A DNA stretch of 64,000 nt from Thioalkalivibrio sp. ALJ3 (GCF_000377205.1 NZ_KB897905.1:244586-308585), one strand, 5' to 3'; shown: positions 29,665 through 40,260, counted from the stretch's first letter. The notes: generated by a model not told the origin, from the sequence alone. Program-made: numbers and translations.

Positions 29665-31158
29665 TCAGGCTCCTTTTTGCTTGGTTCCGCTTGGCATGCT
29701 CGCCATCTGCCGGCGTTCACTGGAAGACGGTATGTGCATGGCCTCGCGGTACTTGGCCACGGTACGTCGGGCCACATTGATGCCCCGATCCGACAGGATC
29801 TGGGCCAGTTTGGCATCGCTCAGTGGCTTGTTCGCGGTCTCGCCACCAATCAGTTCTCGAATCATGGCACGGATCGCGGTCGCCGAGCATTCGCCACCGT
29901 CGGCCGTCCCGACATGACTGGAAAAGAAATACTTGAACTCGAATACCCCACGCGGGGTGTGCATGTATTTCTGTGTGGTCACTCGCGAGATGGTCGACTC
30001 GTGCATCTCCAGGGCCTCGGCGATGTCACGCAGGATCAGTGGCTGCATGGCGACTTCGCCATGCTCGAGAAACCCCTGCTGGCGCAGGACGATGGCCTGG
30101 GCGACCCGCAACAGGGTATCGTTGCGGCTGTGCAGGCTCTTCAGGAACCAGCGCGCCTCCTGCAGCTGATCGCGCATGAACGCGCTGTCACGCGCATCGG
30201 AGACCTGCCGCACCATGCCTGCATAGAGATCATTGATGCGAATGCGCGGAGCAATCTCCGGGTTCAGGTCCACACGCCAGCCATCGCGGTCATGGCGGAC
30301 ATAGACATCCGGCACGACGTATTCCGAAGTGGACTCGCTGATCTGGGCACCCGGACGCGGGTTCAGAGTACGGATCAGGTCCAGCGCCCGCGCCAGTTCG
30401 TCTGGATCGCGCACGCCTGACTGCCGCTGCAGGGCCCGGTAGTCCCGCTTGGCCAGGCTCTCCATGCCGTTTTCCAGGATGGCTCGAGCCGCGTCGCGCG
30501 CCGGGGCATCCGGCGCCAGATGGCGCAGCTGGATCTCCAGACACTCGCGCAGGTCCCGCGCACCGACGCCCAGCGGGTCGCACTGCTGAATCCAGTGCAG
30601 CACCGCCTCGACCTCGTCGACCCCCACGGGCTCGTCCTCGCCCTGGCTGATCATCTCCGCCAGCGCCTCGAGATCACCGTCCAGGTAGCCATCCGGGCTG
30701 ATCGCGTCGATCAGCGCCGCGCCGATCCGCTGGTCGCGCGGGGTCAGGTGGCTCAGATGCAGCTGCCAGAGCAGATGGTCCTGCAGGCCCTCGTCGTCGC
30801 CGTCGGAGGTATTCTCCAGCGGATCGCGATCATCCAGGCCGCGCGGGCTCGGAGCGGGCTCGTAGATGTCGTCCCAGCGGCTGTCGGTGCTCAGCTCCTC
30901 GGGGATCACGTCATCGCCGGCCGTATCGGCCTGCATGCGATCCCCGTCGACCCGCTCGCCCCCTTCCTCCGGGCGCTCGCCCAGAGCCTCCTCGCCCTCG
31001 TCCTCCACCTGCTCGAGCATGGGATTGCTTTCCAGCGCCTGCTGGATCTCCGCCTGCAACTCCAGCGTGGAAAGCTGCAACAGGCGAATGGCCTGTTGCA
31101 GCTGCGGGGTCATCGTCAGCGTCTGCCCCAGCTGCAGATTGAGCCCGGGTTTCAGCAT
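29665..31158 (-). CDS. rpoN: RNA polymerase sigma-54 factor
   Basis: 497 residues in the usual three regions: glutamine/leucine-rich region I (MLKPGLNLQLGQTLTMTPQL), an acidic region II (~55-115), then the core-binding domain and helix-turn-helix (ESTISRVTTQKYMHTPRGVF), ending with the RpoN box ARRTVAKYREAM about 20 residues from the C-terminus. It recognises GG–GC promoters activated by enhancer-binding proteins. 69 bp separate it from lptB. Confidence 0.96.
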   Translation of the reverse strand: MLKPGLNLQLGQTLTMTPQLQQAIRLLQLSTLELQAEIQQALESNPMLEQVEDEGEEALGERPEEGGERVDGDRMQADTAGDDVIPEELSTDSRWDDIYEPAPSPRGLDDRDPLENTSDGDDEGLQDHLLWQLHLSHLTPRDQRIGAALIDAISPDGYLDGDLEALAEMISQGEDEPVGVDEVEAVLHWIQQCDPLGVGARDLRECLEIQLRHLAPDAPARDAARAILENGMESLAKRDYRALQRQSGVRDPDELARALDLIRTLNPRPGAQISESTSEYVVPDVYVRHDRDGWRVDLNPEIAPRIRINDLYAGMVRQVSDARDSAFMRDQLQEARWFLKSLHSRNDTLLRVAQAIVLRQQGFLEHGEVAMQPLILRDIAEALEMHESTISRVTTQKYMHTPRGVFEFKYFFSSHVGTADGGECSATAIRAMIRELIGGETANKPLSDAKLAQILSDRGINVARRTVAKYREAMHIPSSSERRQMASMPSGTKQKGA

Positions 31159-31227
31159 CGCGGTTTCAGGTCCATCGTGACCATTAAGACCCTCTCAAGA
31201 AGACATTGATCCATCTGCACCGAGAGC

Positions 31228-32010
31228 TCACAGCCGAAAGTTTTCACCGAGGTACACCCGGCGTACCTGCGGGTCGTCCAGCAGTTCCTGCGGAGTCCCC
31301 GCGCTCAGGATGCGGCCCTCGCTAAGAATATAGGCCCTGTCGCAGATTCCGAGTGTCTCGCGCACATTGTGGTCGGAAATCAGTACCCCGATCCCGCGCT
31401 GGGCCAGGTGTCCAATCACGGCCTGGATATCACCCACGGAAATCGGATCCACGCCGGCGAACGGCTCGTCCAGGCAGATAAAGCGTGGATCACCAGCCAG
31501 CGCTCGCGCAATCTCCGCGCGACGGCGCTCGCCTCCGGACAAGGCAATCCCCGGACTGTGCCGCACCGTCTCCAACTGAAATTCCTCGATCAGGGCATCG
31601 CCGATCCGACGACGTTCGTGGCGATCGAGCTCCGGCCGGAGCTCCAGCACGGCCTGGAGATTGTCCCAAACACTCAGTCGCCGGAATATCGAGGCCTCCT
31701 GCGGCAGGTAGCCCAGCCCGGCGCGGGCCCGCGCATGAATTGGGGCATGGGTTATATCCCGGTCGCCCAGCGTGATACGGCCGCGATTGGGCCGTATCAG
31801 GCCGACCAGGCTGTAGAAACAGGTGGTCTTGCCCGCCCCGTTCGGGCCCAGCAGCCCCACCACCTCGCCGGGCGCCAGGTCGACATCGACGCGATCCAGT
31901 ACCGTACGCTTGCCATAGCGCTTGGTCAGCTCGCGTCCGGCCAGATAGCCGGCCACCGGAGGGGCTTCGCCATCCGTCCCTGCTGGTATGCTGGGGTCCA
32001 CCTCGGTCAT
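31228..32010 (-). CDS. lptB: LPS export ABC transporter ATPase
   Basis: 260 residues; ATPase of LptB2FG, which pulls lipopolysaccharide out of the inner membrane. Walker [10 protein letters not shown] at 55-63, Q-loop [12 protein letters not shown], signature [15 protein letters not shown] and Walker [14 protein letters not shown] are all present. The N-terminus is ~20 residues longer than E. coli LptB. The start overlaps the lptA stop (ATGA). Confidence 0.95.
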   Translation of the reverse strand: MTEVDPSIPAGTDGEAPPVAGYLAGRELTKRYGKRTVLDRVDVDLAPGEVVGLLGPNGAGKTTCFYSLVGLIRPNRGRITLGDRDITHAPIHARARAGLGYLPQEASIFRRLSVWDNLQAVLELRPELDRHERRRIGDALIEEFQLETVRHSPGIALSGGERRRAEIARALAGDPRFICLDEPFAGVDPISVGDIQAVIGHLAQRGIGVLISDHNVRETLGICDRAYILSEGRILSAGTPQELLDDPQVRRVYLGENFRL

Positions 32011-32531
32011 TCGCCGTCTTCGCGGGGCTGGATCCTGATGCGTACACGCTCGTCATCGGTCTCGCCACGCTCGGCTTCGATGATGTCGGTTTCCAGGTCG
32101 TAGACAATACGCTTGCCACGCGCCTCCTCGGCCGCCGTGACCACGTGTGCCTGGTCCGTCAGGATCACCCGGTCTTCGTTCAGCAGGTAGTCGATGCGCA
32201 GTGCGGTGGCGATGCGCATCTCCCCCGTCTCCGGATCCGGCGACTCCAGCCGCGCGGGCTCGCCGTGGGCCTCCATCTCGTAGGGACGCCGATCGCGGCT
32301 GCGCACATAGACCTTGTCCGCCTCCAGCGTCATATCCCCGCGGACCACAATCACATCACCGGTATAGGTACTCACGCCCCGGCGGTCGTCCATCTCCGCA
32401 TGATCCGCGGTAATCTCCACCGGCAGCGCCTGCTGCTGGGCCACAAGCGGCGAGGCCAGCAGCAGCAAGACGCCCCCCACCAGCACAGACCACCCGGCCC
32501 GGGCGAGCGACGACCCACCACGTTCAGTCAT
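32007..32531 (-). CDS. lptA: Periplasmic LPS bridge protein LptA
   Basis: 174 residues with a signal peptide ending near [10 protein letters not shown] (~32). The mature part is an OstA/LptA beta-jellyroll: [41 protein letters not shown]. It forms the bridge carrying LPS across the periplasm. ATG 32531 lies within the end of lptC (8-bp overlap); the longer frame to 32579 is not used. Confidence 0.92.
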   Translation of the reverse strand: MTERGGSSLARAGWSVLVGGVLLLLASPLVAQQQALPVEITADHAEMDDRRGVSTYTGDVIVVRGDMTLEADKVYVRSRDRRPYEMEAHGEPARLESPDPETGEMRIATALRIDYLLNEDRVILTDQAHVVTAAEEARGKRIVYDLETDIIEAERGETDDERVRIRIQPREDGE

Positions 32532-33087
32532 TAGCGGCTTCCTCCTCGCCCGACTCGCTGTATAACGTGTACACATCATGGAACAGTTCTATGGTATCCC
32601 CTCGCGAGTCCACGCGCAGACCCACACCCCGCTGAAAGAGGCCAGGCTGATCCAGCGTCGACAGGGCCTCGGAGGTGGCGATCATGGTGTCGGTGGCCAC
32701 CGTCACGTCGGAGGACTCGATCACCGTGCGTACGCGCTCGCCACGCTCGGGCTGCACACCTCGCGTAGGGCCGATCAGGTCGAGGGTCTCATCCATCGGA
32801 CGGTGCAGCGCCTCGGGCGCGGTCCAGTGCCACTCGATACCGCCGGCATCGAAGATATCCAGGTCGGGGTCGTCGATCAGCTGGGGGCCGTCGCGGCCAA
32901 ATTCGCGCAGCCGCGTTCCGCGCAGGCGGTGGCTCAGCTCGCCATCGTCGCCGGTCGCATGCAGCGTGAAGCCCTCGATCTCCAGCGTCACCTCGCCCTC
33001 CGGCTCATGCTCGCTGGCCACAGCGCCGGCCACCAGCGCCGCCATTGGCACCAGGAGCAGCGCCGTCAGTCCGACCCCCCACCTCAT
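32524..33087 (-). CDS. lptC: LPS export protein LptC
   Basis: 187 residues: an N-terminal membrane anchor (~5-24) and a periplasmic jellyroll with GFTLHATGDDGELSHRLRG, YTLYSESGEEE at the end. LptC passes LPS from LptB2FG to LptA. Sequence similarity within this family is low, so the call leans on size, anchor and place between kdsC and lptA; its start overlaps the kdsC stop as ATGA. Confidence 0.9.
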   Translation of the reverse strand: MRWGVGLTALLLVPMAALVAGAVASEHEPEGEVTLEIEGFTLHATGDDGELSHRLRGTRLREFGRDGPQLIDDPDLDIFDAGGIEWHWTAPEALHRPMDETLDLIGPTRGVQPERGERVRTVIESSDVTVATDTMIATSEALSTLDQPGLFQRGVGLRVDSRGDTIELFHDVYTLYSESGEEEAAND

Positions 33088-33623
33088 CCGTCGACGTACT
33101 CCGCGAACAGGGCCTCCAGGCGCCCCTGGGCCGCCAGCAGGCCCTCGCAGACCTCGCGCACCGCGCCACGCCCTCCGGGGGCCTGTGTGACCCAGTCGGC
33201 ATGCTGCAATACCAGCGGATGGGAATCCGCCACCGCGATGCCGAGGCCCACACGACGCATCGCCGGCAGATCGACGATGTCGTCGCCCACAAAGGCGGCC
33301 TCCTCGGGCGCATGCCCGGTCTGTTCCAGCAGCTCGTGTAGTGCGGCCCCCTTGTCGCGCCGCCCCTGCAACAGATGCTGCACACCCAGATCCCGCATAC
33401 GGTGCTCGACCACTCCGGAGGTGCGCCCGGTCAGAATCGCGATTTCCAGCCCGCCATCCAGCGCCAGGCGGATACCGTGCCCGTCGCGCGAGTGAAAGGC
33501 CTTGTACTGCTCGCCGGCATCCCCCATGAACAGGCTGCCATCGGTCAGCACGCCATCGACATCCAGGATCAGCAGACGCACCGCCTCCTGGCGGCTGTGC
33601 AGGTATTCGTCGCGCCGGTCCAT
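33084..33623 (-). CDS. kdsC: 3-deoxy-D-manno-octulosonate 8-phosphate phosphatase
   Basis: KdsC removes phosphate from KDO-8-P in the lipid A/core pathway. 179 residues, HAD fold: nucleophile Asp21 and Asp23 in LILDVDGVLTDGSLF, motif II LTGRTS, motif IV GDDIVDLPAM. It lacks a large cap domain, as usual for this tetrameric C0-type enzyme. TGATG overlap with kdsD. Confidence 0.95.
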   Translation of the reverse strand: MDRRDEYLHSRQEAVRLLILDVDGVLTDGSLFMGDAGEQYKAFHSRDGHGIRLALDGGLEIAILTGRTSGVVEHRMRDLGVQHLLQGRRDKGAALHELLEQTGHAPEEAAFVGDDIVDLPAMRRVGLGIAVADSHPLVLQHADWVTQAPGGRGAVREVCEGLLAAQGRLEALFAEYVDG

Positions 33624-34600
33624 CAGGCCACTCCCGCGCGCAACAGGTCGTGCATGTTCAAGACACCAACCAGTCGCTGATCGTCATCCATCACCGGCAG
33701 GGCGTTGATGCGCTTGCTCTCCATGGTCTCCAGCGCCTCCACCGCCAGCCACTGCGGACGGGCGGCATGCCCACCCCGCGTCATCACTTGGCCGATGGTC
33801 AGCGCCTCCAGGCTTTCACCACGATCCAGCGTGCGCCGGAGGTCGCCATCGGTAAATACACCAAGCAGATGCGCATTGGGATCGGCCACGATCACCAGCC
33901 CCAATCCCTTGCGCGTAATCTCGAACAGCGCATCCTTCAGAGGGGCCTCAGGACCCACGCGCGGAATCGCGTCACCCGTGTGCATGATGTCCGCGACATG
34001 GACCAACAACCGCCGTCCCAACCGGCCACCGGGATGCGAACGGGCAAAATCGTCCGCGGTAAAGCCGCGTGCATCCAGCACCGCAATCGCCAGGGCATCG
34101 CTCATCGCCAGCGCGGCCGTGGTACTGGAGGTCGGGGCCAGGCCCAGCGGACAGGCCTCGCGCTCGACCGAGACATCCAAGTGCACGGTGGCATCCTGCC
34201 CCAGACGCGACCCCGAATTGCCGGTCAGCGCGATCAGCGGTACATCCAGCCGCCGGATCAGCGGCAGGATGGTCAGCAGCTCGTCGGTCTCGCCGGAATT
34301 GGACAGGGCGATCACTACGTCATCGCGGGTGATCATGCCGAGATCGCCGTGGCTGGCCTCGCCGGGGTGGACGAAAAATGCTGGCGTTCCGGTGGAAGCC
34401 AGCGTGGCCGCCAGCTTGGAACCGATATGGCCGGACTTGCCCATACCGGTCACCACGACCCGGCCGCGGCACTCAAGGATGTGCCGACAGGCCTCCAGGA
34501 ATGCATCGTCCACGCGGTCGGCCAGCCGACGCACGGCCTCGGCCTCGTTGTTGAGGACCGCTAGGGCCAGCTTGCGGGTGGTATCGGGATTGAAATTCAT
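33623..34600 (-). CDS. kdsD: Arabinose-5-phosphate isomerase
   Basis: Converts ribulose-5-phosphate to arabinose-5-phosphate, precursor of KDO. 325 residues: SIS domain (~40-175; VVTGMGKSGHIGSKLAATLASTGTPA has the active-site region, split here as GMGKSGHIG and STGTPAFFVHP) and two CBS domains (~205-320). Start overlaps the antiporter stop as ATGA; order antiporter–kdsD–kdsC–lptC matches yrbG–kdsD–kdsC–lptC of E. coli. Confidence 0.95.
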   Translation of the reverse strand: MNFNPDTTRKLALAVLNNEAEAVRRLADRVDDAFLEACRHILECRGRVVVTGMGKSGHIGSKLAATLASTGTPAFFVHPGEASHGDLGMITRDDVVIALSNSGETDELLTILPLIRRLDVPLIALTGNSGSRLGQDATVHLDVSVEREACPLGLAPTSSTTAALAMSDALAIAVLDARGFTADDFARSHPGGRLGRRLLVHVADIMHTGDAIPRVGPEAPLKDALFEITRKGLGLVIVADPNAHLLGVFTDGDLRRTLDRGESLEALTIGQVMTRGGHAARPQWLAVEALETMESKRINALPVMDDDQRLVGVLNMHDLLRAGVA

Positions 34601-35574
34601 GCGGTTGCCGTCATTCCGAGATGGACAAGGTAGCCCGCGAACACCGCGAGCAGAAGCCCCCCCTGCCAGCGCCGCAGCTGGCTGCCACGCGCCAGGGCAA
34701 AAACGAACAGCGCGACGGTCATGCCGAGCATCACCGGGTAGTCGCGTACCAGCACCTCGGGCTCGATCGCCAGCGGCGCGATCAGCGCGGGGACCGCCAG
34801 CACGGCCAGCAGGTTGAACAGATTGGAACCGATCACGTTGCCGATCGCCAATCCCGCCTCGCGGCGAAAGGCCGCCACCAGGGAGGTCGCCAGTTCCGGC
34901 AGGCTGGTCCCGATCGCCACGATGGTCAGGCCGATCACCAGATCACTGATGCCCAGCTGCTCCGCAATCCCCACCGCACCCCAGACGACCAACTGGCTGC
35001 TGGCAATCAGCAGCGCCAGGCCAAGGCCCAGCCAGGCCAGGGCGCGACCGGTAGAAGTGGCCGCCGGGATGGCCTCGACCATGCCGCGCACCTCTTCAGG
35101 CGCATCGGCCGGGTCCAGCGCCTGCGCACGCCGCGCGATGTGAATCACCCAGGCGGTCACCAGCAGCAACCCTGAAATCAGAAGCCCGCCCTCCAGGCGG
35201 CCCAGCTCGCCATCCAGCAGCAGAAACAGGACCGCCAGACTCACCACCATCAGGATCGGCAATTCGCGGCGCACCAGGCCGTGCCCGATCACCAGCGGTG
35301 CCACCAGCGCCGCCATCGCCAGCACCAGTCCGATGTTCGCGATATTCGAGCCGATCGCGTTACCCACCGCGAGTCCCGGGTTCCCCTGAAGCGTCGCCAG
35401 GACGGAGACGACGATCTCCGGCGCCGAGGTCCCGAAGGCGACAATGGTCAACCCGACCAGCAGGGCACTCACACCCACGCTGCGCGCGAACGCCGAGGCA
35501 CCAAACACGAAGCGGTCGGCACTCCAGGTCAGCAGTACCAGACCACCGATGACCGCAAGAACGGGCAGGACCAT
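34597..35574 (-). CDS. Calcium/sodium antiporter (YrbG-like)
   Basis: 325 residues with about ten membrane helices in two inverted halves. Each half has the alpha-repeat of the CaCA superfamily: VAFGTSAPEIVVSVLA with GNAIGSNIANIG, and VAIGTSLPELATSLVA with GNVIGSNLFNLL. ATG 35574 gives the same length as E. coli YrbG (325); a TTG at 35628 extends the frame by 18 residues. Physiological ion not established by sequence. First gene of the operon. Confidence 0.92.
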   Translation of the reverse strand: MVLPVLAVIGGLVLLTWSADRFVFGASAFARSVGVSALLVGLTIVAFGTSAPEIVVSVLATLQGNPGLAVGNAIGSNIANIGLVLAMAALVAPLVIGHGLVRRELPILMVVSLAVLFLLLDGELGRLEGGLLISGLLLVTAWVIHIARRAQALDPADAPEEVRGMVEAIPAATSTGRALAWLGLGLALLIASSQLVVWGAVGIAEQLGISDLVIGLTIVAIGTSLPELATSLVAAFRREAGLAIGNVIGSNLFNLLAVLAVPALIAPLAIEPEVLVRDYPVMLGMTVALFVFALARGSQLRRWQGGLLLAVFAGYLVHLGMTATA

Positions 35575-35677
35575 CAGCGGGTGCCGGGACCAAAGGTGGG
35601 TGGAGCGGGGTGTCTCTTCACCCGCCAATTGTAGCCGATCGCTGTAACCGATCGCCGGCGCCGGCCCGCCAACACGG

Positions 35678-36625
35678 TCACCCCCCAGGGACCAGATGTC
35701 CGGCGATGGCGAACCACAGCGGGAGGGTCAGCAGGGACAACGCCGTCGTCAGCGTGACCGCGACCGCATACAGGCCGGTATCGAGTCGGAAGCGATCGCA
35801 GAACACGAGCCCCAGGACCATCGCCGGCATCGCCGCCTCGAGCACCGAACCAACCCCGGGCACACCCTCCAGCCCGACCCACCAGACCAGACCCAGCGCG
35901 AACAACGGTGCAATCAGCAACTGGATGACGGAGACCATGACCAGGGGCCGCAGATCGCGGCCGCGGAAGCGGTCGAACACCAGCGCCAGCCCCAGCGAAA
36001 ACAGCATCAGGGGCGCTACCGAATCGGCCAGAAACCCGAGCCAGGTATCCAGCCAGGTGACCAGTGGCAGACCGGCCAGATTCAGGGCGACACCCAAAAC
36101 CGCCGCCCAGATCGACGGGACGGCCGCCAGCCCGCGAATGGCCCCGCCCCCGCCATACAGCCGAACCGCTTCCGGATCCCCATAGTGCCTGGCCAGCAGG
36201 ATCCCCAGTGTGAGCAACAGCGGTAGGCAGGCGAACAGGTCGTACTGGATCGCCACCGCGCGGCCGGCATCGCCGAACAGGCTGTCGAGGACAGGGAGTC
36301 CCAGGTAGGTGGCATTCGGCCAGGCCGCGGCCAGCAGCATCGCCCCGACCGCCCCGCGCTCGGCCAGACAAGCCCGGCAGGCAAGCAGGGTCACGCCCAC
36401 CATCGCCAGCACGGTCGTACCGGCCACCAGCGCAATGCGCAGCGAGTCGAGCCCCAGGGGCGCGGTCCACAGCACCTGCAGTACCAGCGCGGGCAGCAGC
36501 AGATAGTAAACCAGGGTGGTAAGCACCCGGCGGGCGGTGTCGGCGTCCAGCCCGCCAGGGCGCAGCAGGCGCCAGACGACACCCGCAACGATCAGCGCCC
36601 CCATCTGGGTCATGACCGTCAGCAT
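35678..36625 (-). CDS. AEC-family (auxin efflux carrier-like) transporter
   Basis: 315 residues with ten predicted helices. RVLTTLVYYLLLPALVLQVL, AAAWPNATYLGLPVLDSLFG and AVAVTLTTALSLLTLPLWF match the membrane transport protein family PF03547, in which the proline and asparagine of NATYLGLP are conserved. Members export or import organic acids such as malate; substrate unknown here. It lies downstream of the thioredoxin gene on the same strand and upstream of the antiporter. Confidence 0.83.
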   Translation of the reverse strand: MLTVMTQMGALIVAGVVWRLLRPGGLDADTARRVLTTLVYYLLLPALVLQVLWTAPLGLDSLRIALVAGTTVLAMVGVTLLACRACLAERGAVGAMLLAAAWPNATYLGLPVLDSLFGDAGRAVAIQYDLFACLPLLLTLGILLARHYGDPEAVRLYGGGGAIRGLAAVPSIWAAVLGVALNLAGLPLVTWLDTWLGFLADSVAPLMLFSLGLALVFDRFRGRDLRPLVMVSVIQLLIAPLFALGLVWWVGLEGVPGVGSVLEAAMPAMVLGLVFCDRFRLDTGLYAVAVTLTTALSLLTLPLWFAIAGHLVPGG

Positions 36626-36668
36626 GGGGGCGCTCGTTTAGGGCGACAGGTTTCGCGTCAGAGGGTAA

Positions 36669-37052
36669 TCAGGCCTGGCCGGCCTGCTGCTCCTGCTGCT
36701 GGCGTTCGACGTCGGCGCGCACCTGGTCCATATCCAGCTCGCGTACCTTGCCCAGCACCTCGTCCAGCTGCCCGGCGGACAGCACACCCGGCTGGGAGAA
36801 GACGATGATCTGTTCGCGGAAGATCATCAGCGTCGGGATGGAACGGATCTGGAACGCCCCGGCGATCCCCTGCTCCTCGTCGGTGTTCACCTTGGCGAAG
36901 ACCACATCGGGATGCTGATCGGAGGCCGCCTCGAAGGTCGGGGCGAACTGCTGGCAAGGCCCGCACCAGGGGGCCCAGAAATCCAGGATCACGATGTTGT
37001 TGCCGGTGATCGTGGATTCGAAAGTATCCTGCGTGAGTTCCTGAACGGCCAT
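36669..37052 (-). CDS. Thioredoxin-family protein
   Basis: 127 residues starting MAVQELTQDTFESTITGNNI; redox site W29-C30-G-P-C33 (FWAPWCGPCQQF) and cis-proline in IRSIPTLMIF. The C-terminal ~25 residues form an extra helix rich in glutamine and glutamate (VERQQQEQQAGQA). No signal peptide, so cytosolic. Similar to the thioredoxins listed as TrxA-like or TrxC-like, but it lacks the TrxC zinc-binding N-terminus. Confidence 0.88.
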   Translation of the reverse strand: MAVQELTQDTFESTITGNNIVILDFWAPWCGPCQQFAPTFEAASDQHPDVVFAKVNTDEEQGIAGAFQIRSIPTLMIFREQIIVFSQPGVLSAGQLDEVLGKVRELDMDQVRADVERQQQEQQAGQA

Positions 37053-37107
37053 TGGGCGGCTCCGGTTAAGAATGAACCGTCGACCTTACCAGCCCCGCCC
37101 GTCAGTG

Positions 37108-37716
37108 TCAGGATTTCGATGCCGCGAGCATGGCTGCGCGCAGGCGTTCCAGGCGCTCGATCGGGTCGTCCGCCTCCAGCAGCTGCTGCTTGACCTCGAG
37201 ATCAATCGGAAGGAGCTCTGCCAACCGTCCAACGATCCAGGACGAGTCATCGAAGCGCCGCTCCAGATGCGACCAGGGCGTACCGAGCTGGTCCAGAAGC
37301 CGTTCGAGCAGATCCGCCAGCGAGGCATAATCCACCGGCAAGCTCACATCGGGGCGCTCCTGCAGCGGCTCGACCTCCGCCAGCCAGAGACCGTCATCGG
37401 CCCGGCGCGGATTGTGTATGCGGTGGCGCCGCTCGCCCTTGACCAGGATACCGAGCAGGCCGTCCGGCCGCTGGTCCCAGTCGACGATCGCGACCTCGGT
37501 TCCGATCGGGTGGAAGCCGACCGACGGGTCCGTCTCGGCCTCCGGGCGGGGCGCACCGGACTCGGTATCCGGCTCGATCGCGACGATCACGAAGCGGCCA
37601 TCCTCGCGCAGGCAGCGGCGCACCATGTCGAGATAGCGCGTCTCGAAGATCCGCAGCGGCAGCAGCCCCTCCGGAAACAGCACGGTATTCAGCGGGAACA
37701 GCGGAAGCGTCGTCAT
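37108..37716 (-). CDS. LON peptidase substrate-binding domain protein
   Basis: 202 residues starting [25 protein letters not shown], the signature of the Lon N-terminal domain (PF02190), with [13 protein letters not shown] and a helical C-terminus; there is no ATPase or protease part. Such stand-alone proteins are common and of unknown role. Its start overlaps the ubiX stop as ATGA, so the two are translationally coupled. Confidence 0.88.
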   Translation of the reverse strand: MTTLPLFPLNTVLFPEGLLPLRIFETRYLDMVRRCLREDGRFVIVAIEPDTESGAPRPEAETDPSVGFHPIGTEVAIVDWDQRPDGLLGILVKGERRHRIHNPRRADDGLWLAEVEPLQERPDVSLPVDYASLADLLERLLDQLGTPWSHLERRFDDSSWIVGRLAELLPIDLEVKQQLLEADDPIERLERLRAAMLAASKS

Positions 37717-38351
37717 GCCGGATCCTCCGGCGGCAACGACGCCTCGCCCCAGCGCGGACCCAGGGCATGCTCGACTTCCAGATGGTCCAGCACTCGCGCC
37801 ACCATGAAATCAACCAGCTCGTCGATGGATTGCGGCCGATGATAAAAGGCCGGGTTGGCCGGCATCACCACCGCACCCATGCGCGCCAGACGCAGCATGT
37901 TCTCCAGGTGGATCTCGGAGAACGGCGTCTCGCGCACCACCAGCACCAGCCTGCGCCGTTCCTTGAGCACCACATCCGCCGCACGTTCGATCAGCCCGCG
38001 CGATGCGCCGGTCGCGATCGCCGAGACAGTCGCCGTGGTGCAGGGGCAGACCACCATCGCCTCCGGCACGGCCGAGCCGCTGGCCACCGGTGCCGTCCAC
38101 TGCTCCGGGCCATAGCAGCGGATCTGTCCATCGGCGGCCCCATGTCGCTCGGCGAAAAAGCGTGCAATCTCGGCCGGACGCCCGGGCACGTCGAGATCGG
38201 TCTCCAGCCCCAGTACTACCTGTGCCGGTTTCGACAGCATCAGATGCACCTGAACCCCCGCCTGCACCAGGCACTCCAGCAAGCGCAGCCCGTAGGGTGC
38301 GCCGGAGGCACCGGTCAGGGCCAGGGCGATCGAGCGTGGCTGTCCACTCAT
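37713..38351 (-). CDS. ubiX: Flavin prenyltransferase UbiX
   Basis: Makes prenylated FMN, the cofactor of the ubiquinone decarboxylase UbiD. 212 residues: [19 protein letters not shown] (FMN-binding), [39 protein letters not shown] and [20 protein letters not shown]. All are family signatures. Start overlaps the mpl stop. ubiD is not in the window. Confidence 0.94.
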   Translation of the reverse strand: MSGQPRSIALALTGASGAPYGLRLLECLVQAGVQVHLMLSKPAQVVLGLETDLDVPGRPAEIARFFAERHGAADGQIRCYGPEQWTAPVASGSAVPEAMVVCPCTTATVSAIATGASRGLIERAADVVLKERRRLVLVVRETPFSEIHLENMLRLARMGAVVMPANPAFYHRPQSIDELVDFMVARVLDHLEVEHALGPRWGEASLPPEDPA

Positions 38352-39751
38352 GCAGGAGTCCCCGCGGATTCACGTAACTGTAACGCGGCAATCAGGCGCT
38401 GGTGCAGGCCATCGAAGCCACCATTGCTCATGATGACCAGCGTATCGCCAGCACGCACGTTTGACAGAATACCGCCCATCAGGGCCTCGATCTCGCGCGT
38501 GACCGACAGGCGCTCGCCGAGGCGGCGCTCGAGGTCCGTGGTGGACCAGTCGATCTCCGGGGCATGATAAAGATGCACCACATCCGCGCACTCCAGGGCA
38601 GCGCCCAGAGCCTCGGCATGAACCCCCATGCGCATGGTGTTGGAGCGCGGCTCCAGCACCGCGATCAACCGCCCCCCGGGGGCGACGCGGCCCCGCAGGC
38701 CTTCCAGGGTCAGGCGGATCGCAGTCGGGTGATGGGCGAAGTCGTCGATCACCCGGATCCCGTCGATGTCGGCACGCAGTTCCTGACGACGCCGCACACC
38801 ACGGAAGCCCGGCAAGGCCGCGATCCCCGCGGCCAGTGGCACCCCGGCATGGCGTGCCGCTCCGAGCGCGGCCAGGGCATTGGAAAGATTGTGCTGCCCC
38901 GTCATTTCCCAGGCCACGCGGCCCTGGACCACCCCGTTGGCCAGCACCTCGAACTCCGACGCATCGGCATTCAAAGGCCGCGCCCCCAAGGCCACGGTAT
39001 CCCCGGTATCCGGGTCGGTCGTGATGCGTTCCACCGGCGTCCAGCAGCCCATTTCCAGCACGCGCTCCAGCGCGGCATCGCCCGAGGGCAGCAGGATCAG
39101 GCCCTGCCCGGGAATAGTCCGGACCAGGTGATGGAACTGGCGTTCGATCGCGGCCAGGTCCGGGTAGATGTCCGCGTGGTCGAATTCGAGATTGTTCAGC
39201 ACCAGGGTACGCGGCCGGTAGTGGACGAACTTCGCGCGCTTGTCGAAGAAGGCGGAGTCGTATTCGTCCGCCTCGATCACGAAGAATGGAGCCTCGCCCA
39301 GGCGGGCGCTGACACCGAAGTTGCCGGGCACGCCCCCGATCAGGAATCCCGGGCTCAGCCCGGCATGTTCCAGAATCCACGCCAGCAGGCTCGCGGTCGT
39401 GGTCTTGCCATGGGTCCCAGCCACTGCCAGCACCCAGCGGTCATGCAGCACATGCTCGGCCAGCCACTGTGGACCGGAAGTGTAGGACAGGCCGCGATCC
39501 AGCAGGGCCTCGATGACCGGCATGCCCCGGGTCATCACGTTGCCGACCACGACCGGCCCGGCATCCGGCAGGGTGGCCGGGTCATGGCCCTCGTGATACG
39601 GAATACCGGCCTGCTCCAGTTGCTCGCTCATTGGCGGGTACAGCTTCTGGTCGGAACCGGTGACCTCGTAGCCGCGCGCCCGGGCAAGCTGGGCCAGCCC
39701 GCCCATGAAGGTTCCGCCGATGCCAAGTATGTGCAGCTGACCCGTGCTCAC
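38348..39751 (-). CDS. mpl: UDP-MurNAc tripeptide ligase Mpl
   Basis: Mpl joins recovered L-Ala-D-Glu-mDAP tripeptide to UDP-MurNAc in wall recycling, thus a partner of AnmK (0.3 kb). 467 residues: [22 protein letters not shown] loop [38 protein letters not shown] and [10 protein letters not shown]. The start is GTG 39751, overlapping the stop of the preceding gene (TAGTG); the open frame extends far upstream through the Yip1-like gene. Confidence 0.93.
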   Translation of the reverse strand: MSTGQLHILGIGGTFMGGLAQLARARGYEVTGSDQKLYPPMSEQLEQAGIPYHEGHDPATLPDAGPVVVGNVMTRGMPVIEALLDRGLSYTSGPQWLAEHVLHDRWVLAVAGTHGKTTTASLLAWILEHAGLSPGFLIGGVPGNFGVSARLGEAPFFVIEADEYDSAFFDKRAKFVHYRPRTLVLNNLEFDHADIYPDLAAIERQFHHLVRTIPGQGLILLPSGDAALERVLEMGCWTPVERITTDPDTGDTVALGARPLNADASEFEVLANGVVQGRVAWEMTGQHNLSNALAALGAARHAGVPLAAGIAALPGFRGVRRRQELRADIDGIRVIDDFAHHPTAIRLTLEGLRGRVAPGGRLIAVLEPRSNTMRMGVHAEALGAALECADVVHLYHAPEIDWSTTDLERRLGERLSVTREIEALMGGILSNVRAGDTLVIMSNGGFDGLHQRLIAALQLRESAGTPA

Positions 39752-40260
39752 TACAACGCTCCCAGGGCCACCTGGGTGATCACGCTGGAGACCACCACAT
39801 ACCCCAGCGCGATGAGCATGCCGACAAAGCGGCTGCCCAATTCCAGGGCCTGCTGCAGGATGTGCCCGAAGACCAGCAGCAACCAGCCCACCAGCGTCAA
39901 CAAAGCCAGAAGGGCCCCGGTGGAGACCTCTTCCGGATCGGTCGGGGCATCGATCAGCATCAACAGGGCCATCAGCAGGCCCAGCAGGGCCCCGGTGCCG
40001 GCCATTGCGGTAAAGGTCTGCAACCAGCGGTCCGGCACACCCCCCATGCGCAGCACCACGACGATAAACATGTACAGCACGACCAGGTCGAGCACATTCA
40101 GGACCAGGGCCTGGCCCGTGCCGTACATCGGAATGCCGACGGCCATACCCGTGACCAGGGCAATCCCGAGCCAGAAGATCAGCGTAGCGCTGTCGGGCGG
40201 CAGATCCTGCGGTCCACTGCGCAGGCGCAGGATGTCCAGCATCGTCCAGAGGCTGTTCAA
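39751..40260 (-). CDS. Yip1-family-like membrane protein
   Basis: 169 residues with five hydrophobic segments (about 27-45, 49-72, 84-101, 115-136, 143-165) and an acidic loop IDAPTDPEEVSTG. The pattern agrees with small YIP1/DUF1282-type inner membrane proteins; individual motifs are weak. It overlaps mlaA (ATGA) on one side and mpl on the other, so it belongs to the same transcript. Function unknown. Confidence 0.65.
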   Translation of the reverse strand: MNSLWTMLDILRLRSGPQDLPPDSATLIFWLGIALVTGMAVGIPMYGTGQALVLNVLDLVVLYMFIVVVLRMGGVPDRWLQTFTAMAGTGALLGLLMALLMLIDAPTDPEEVSTGALLALLTLVGWLLLVFGHILQQALELGSRFVGMLIALGYVVVSSVITQVALGAL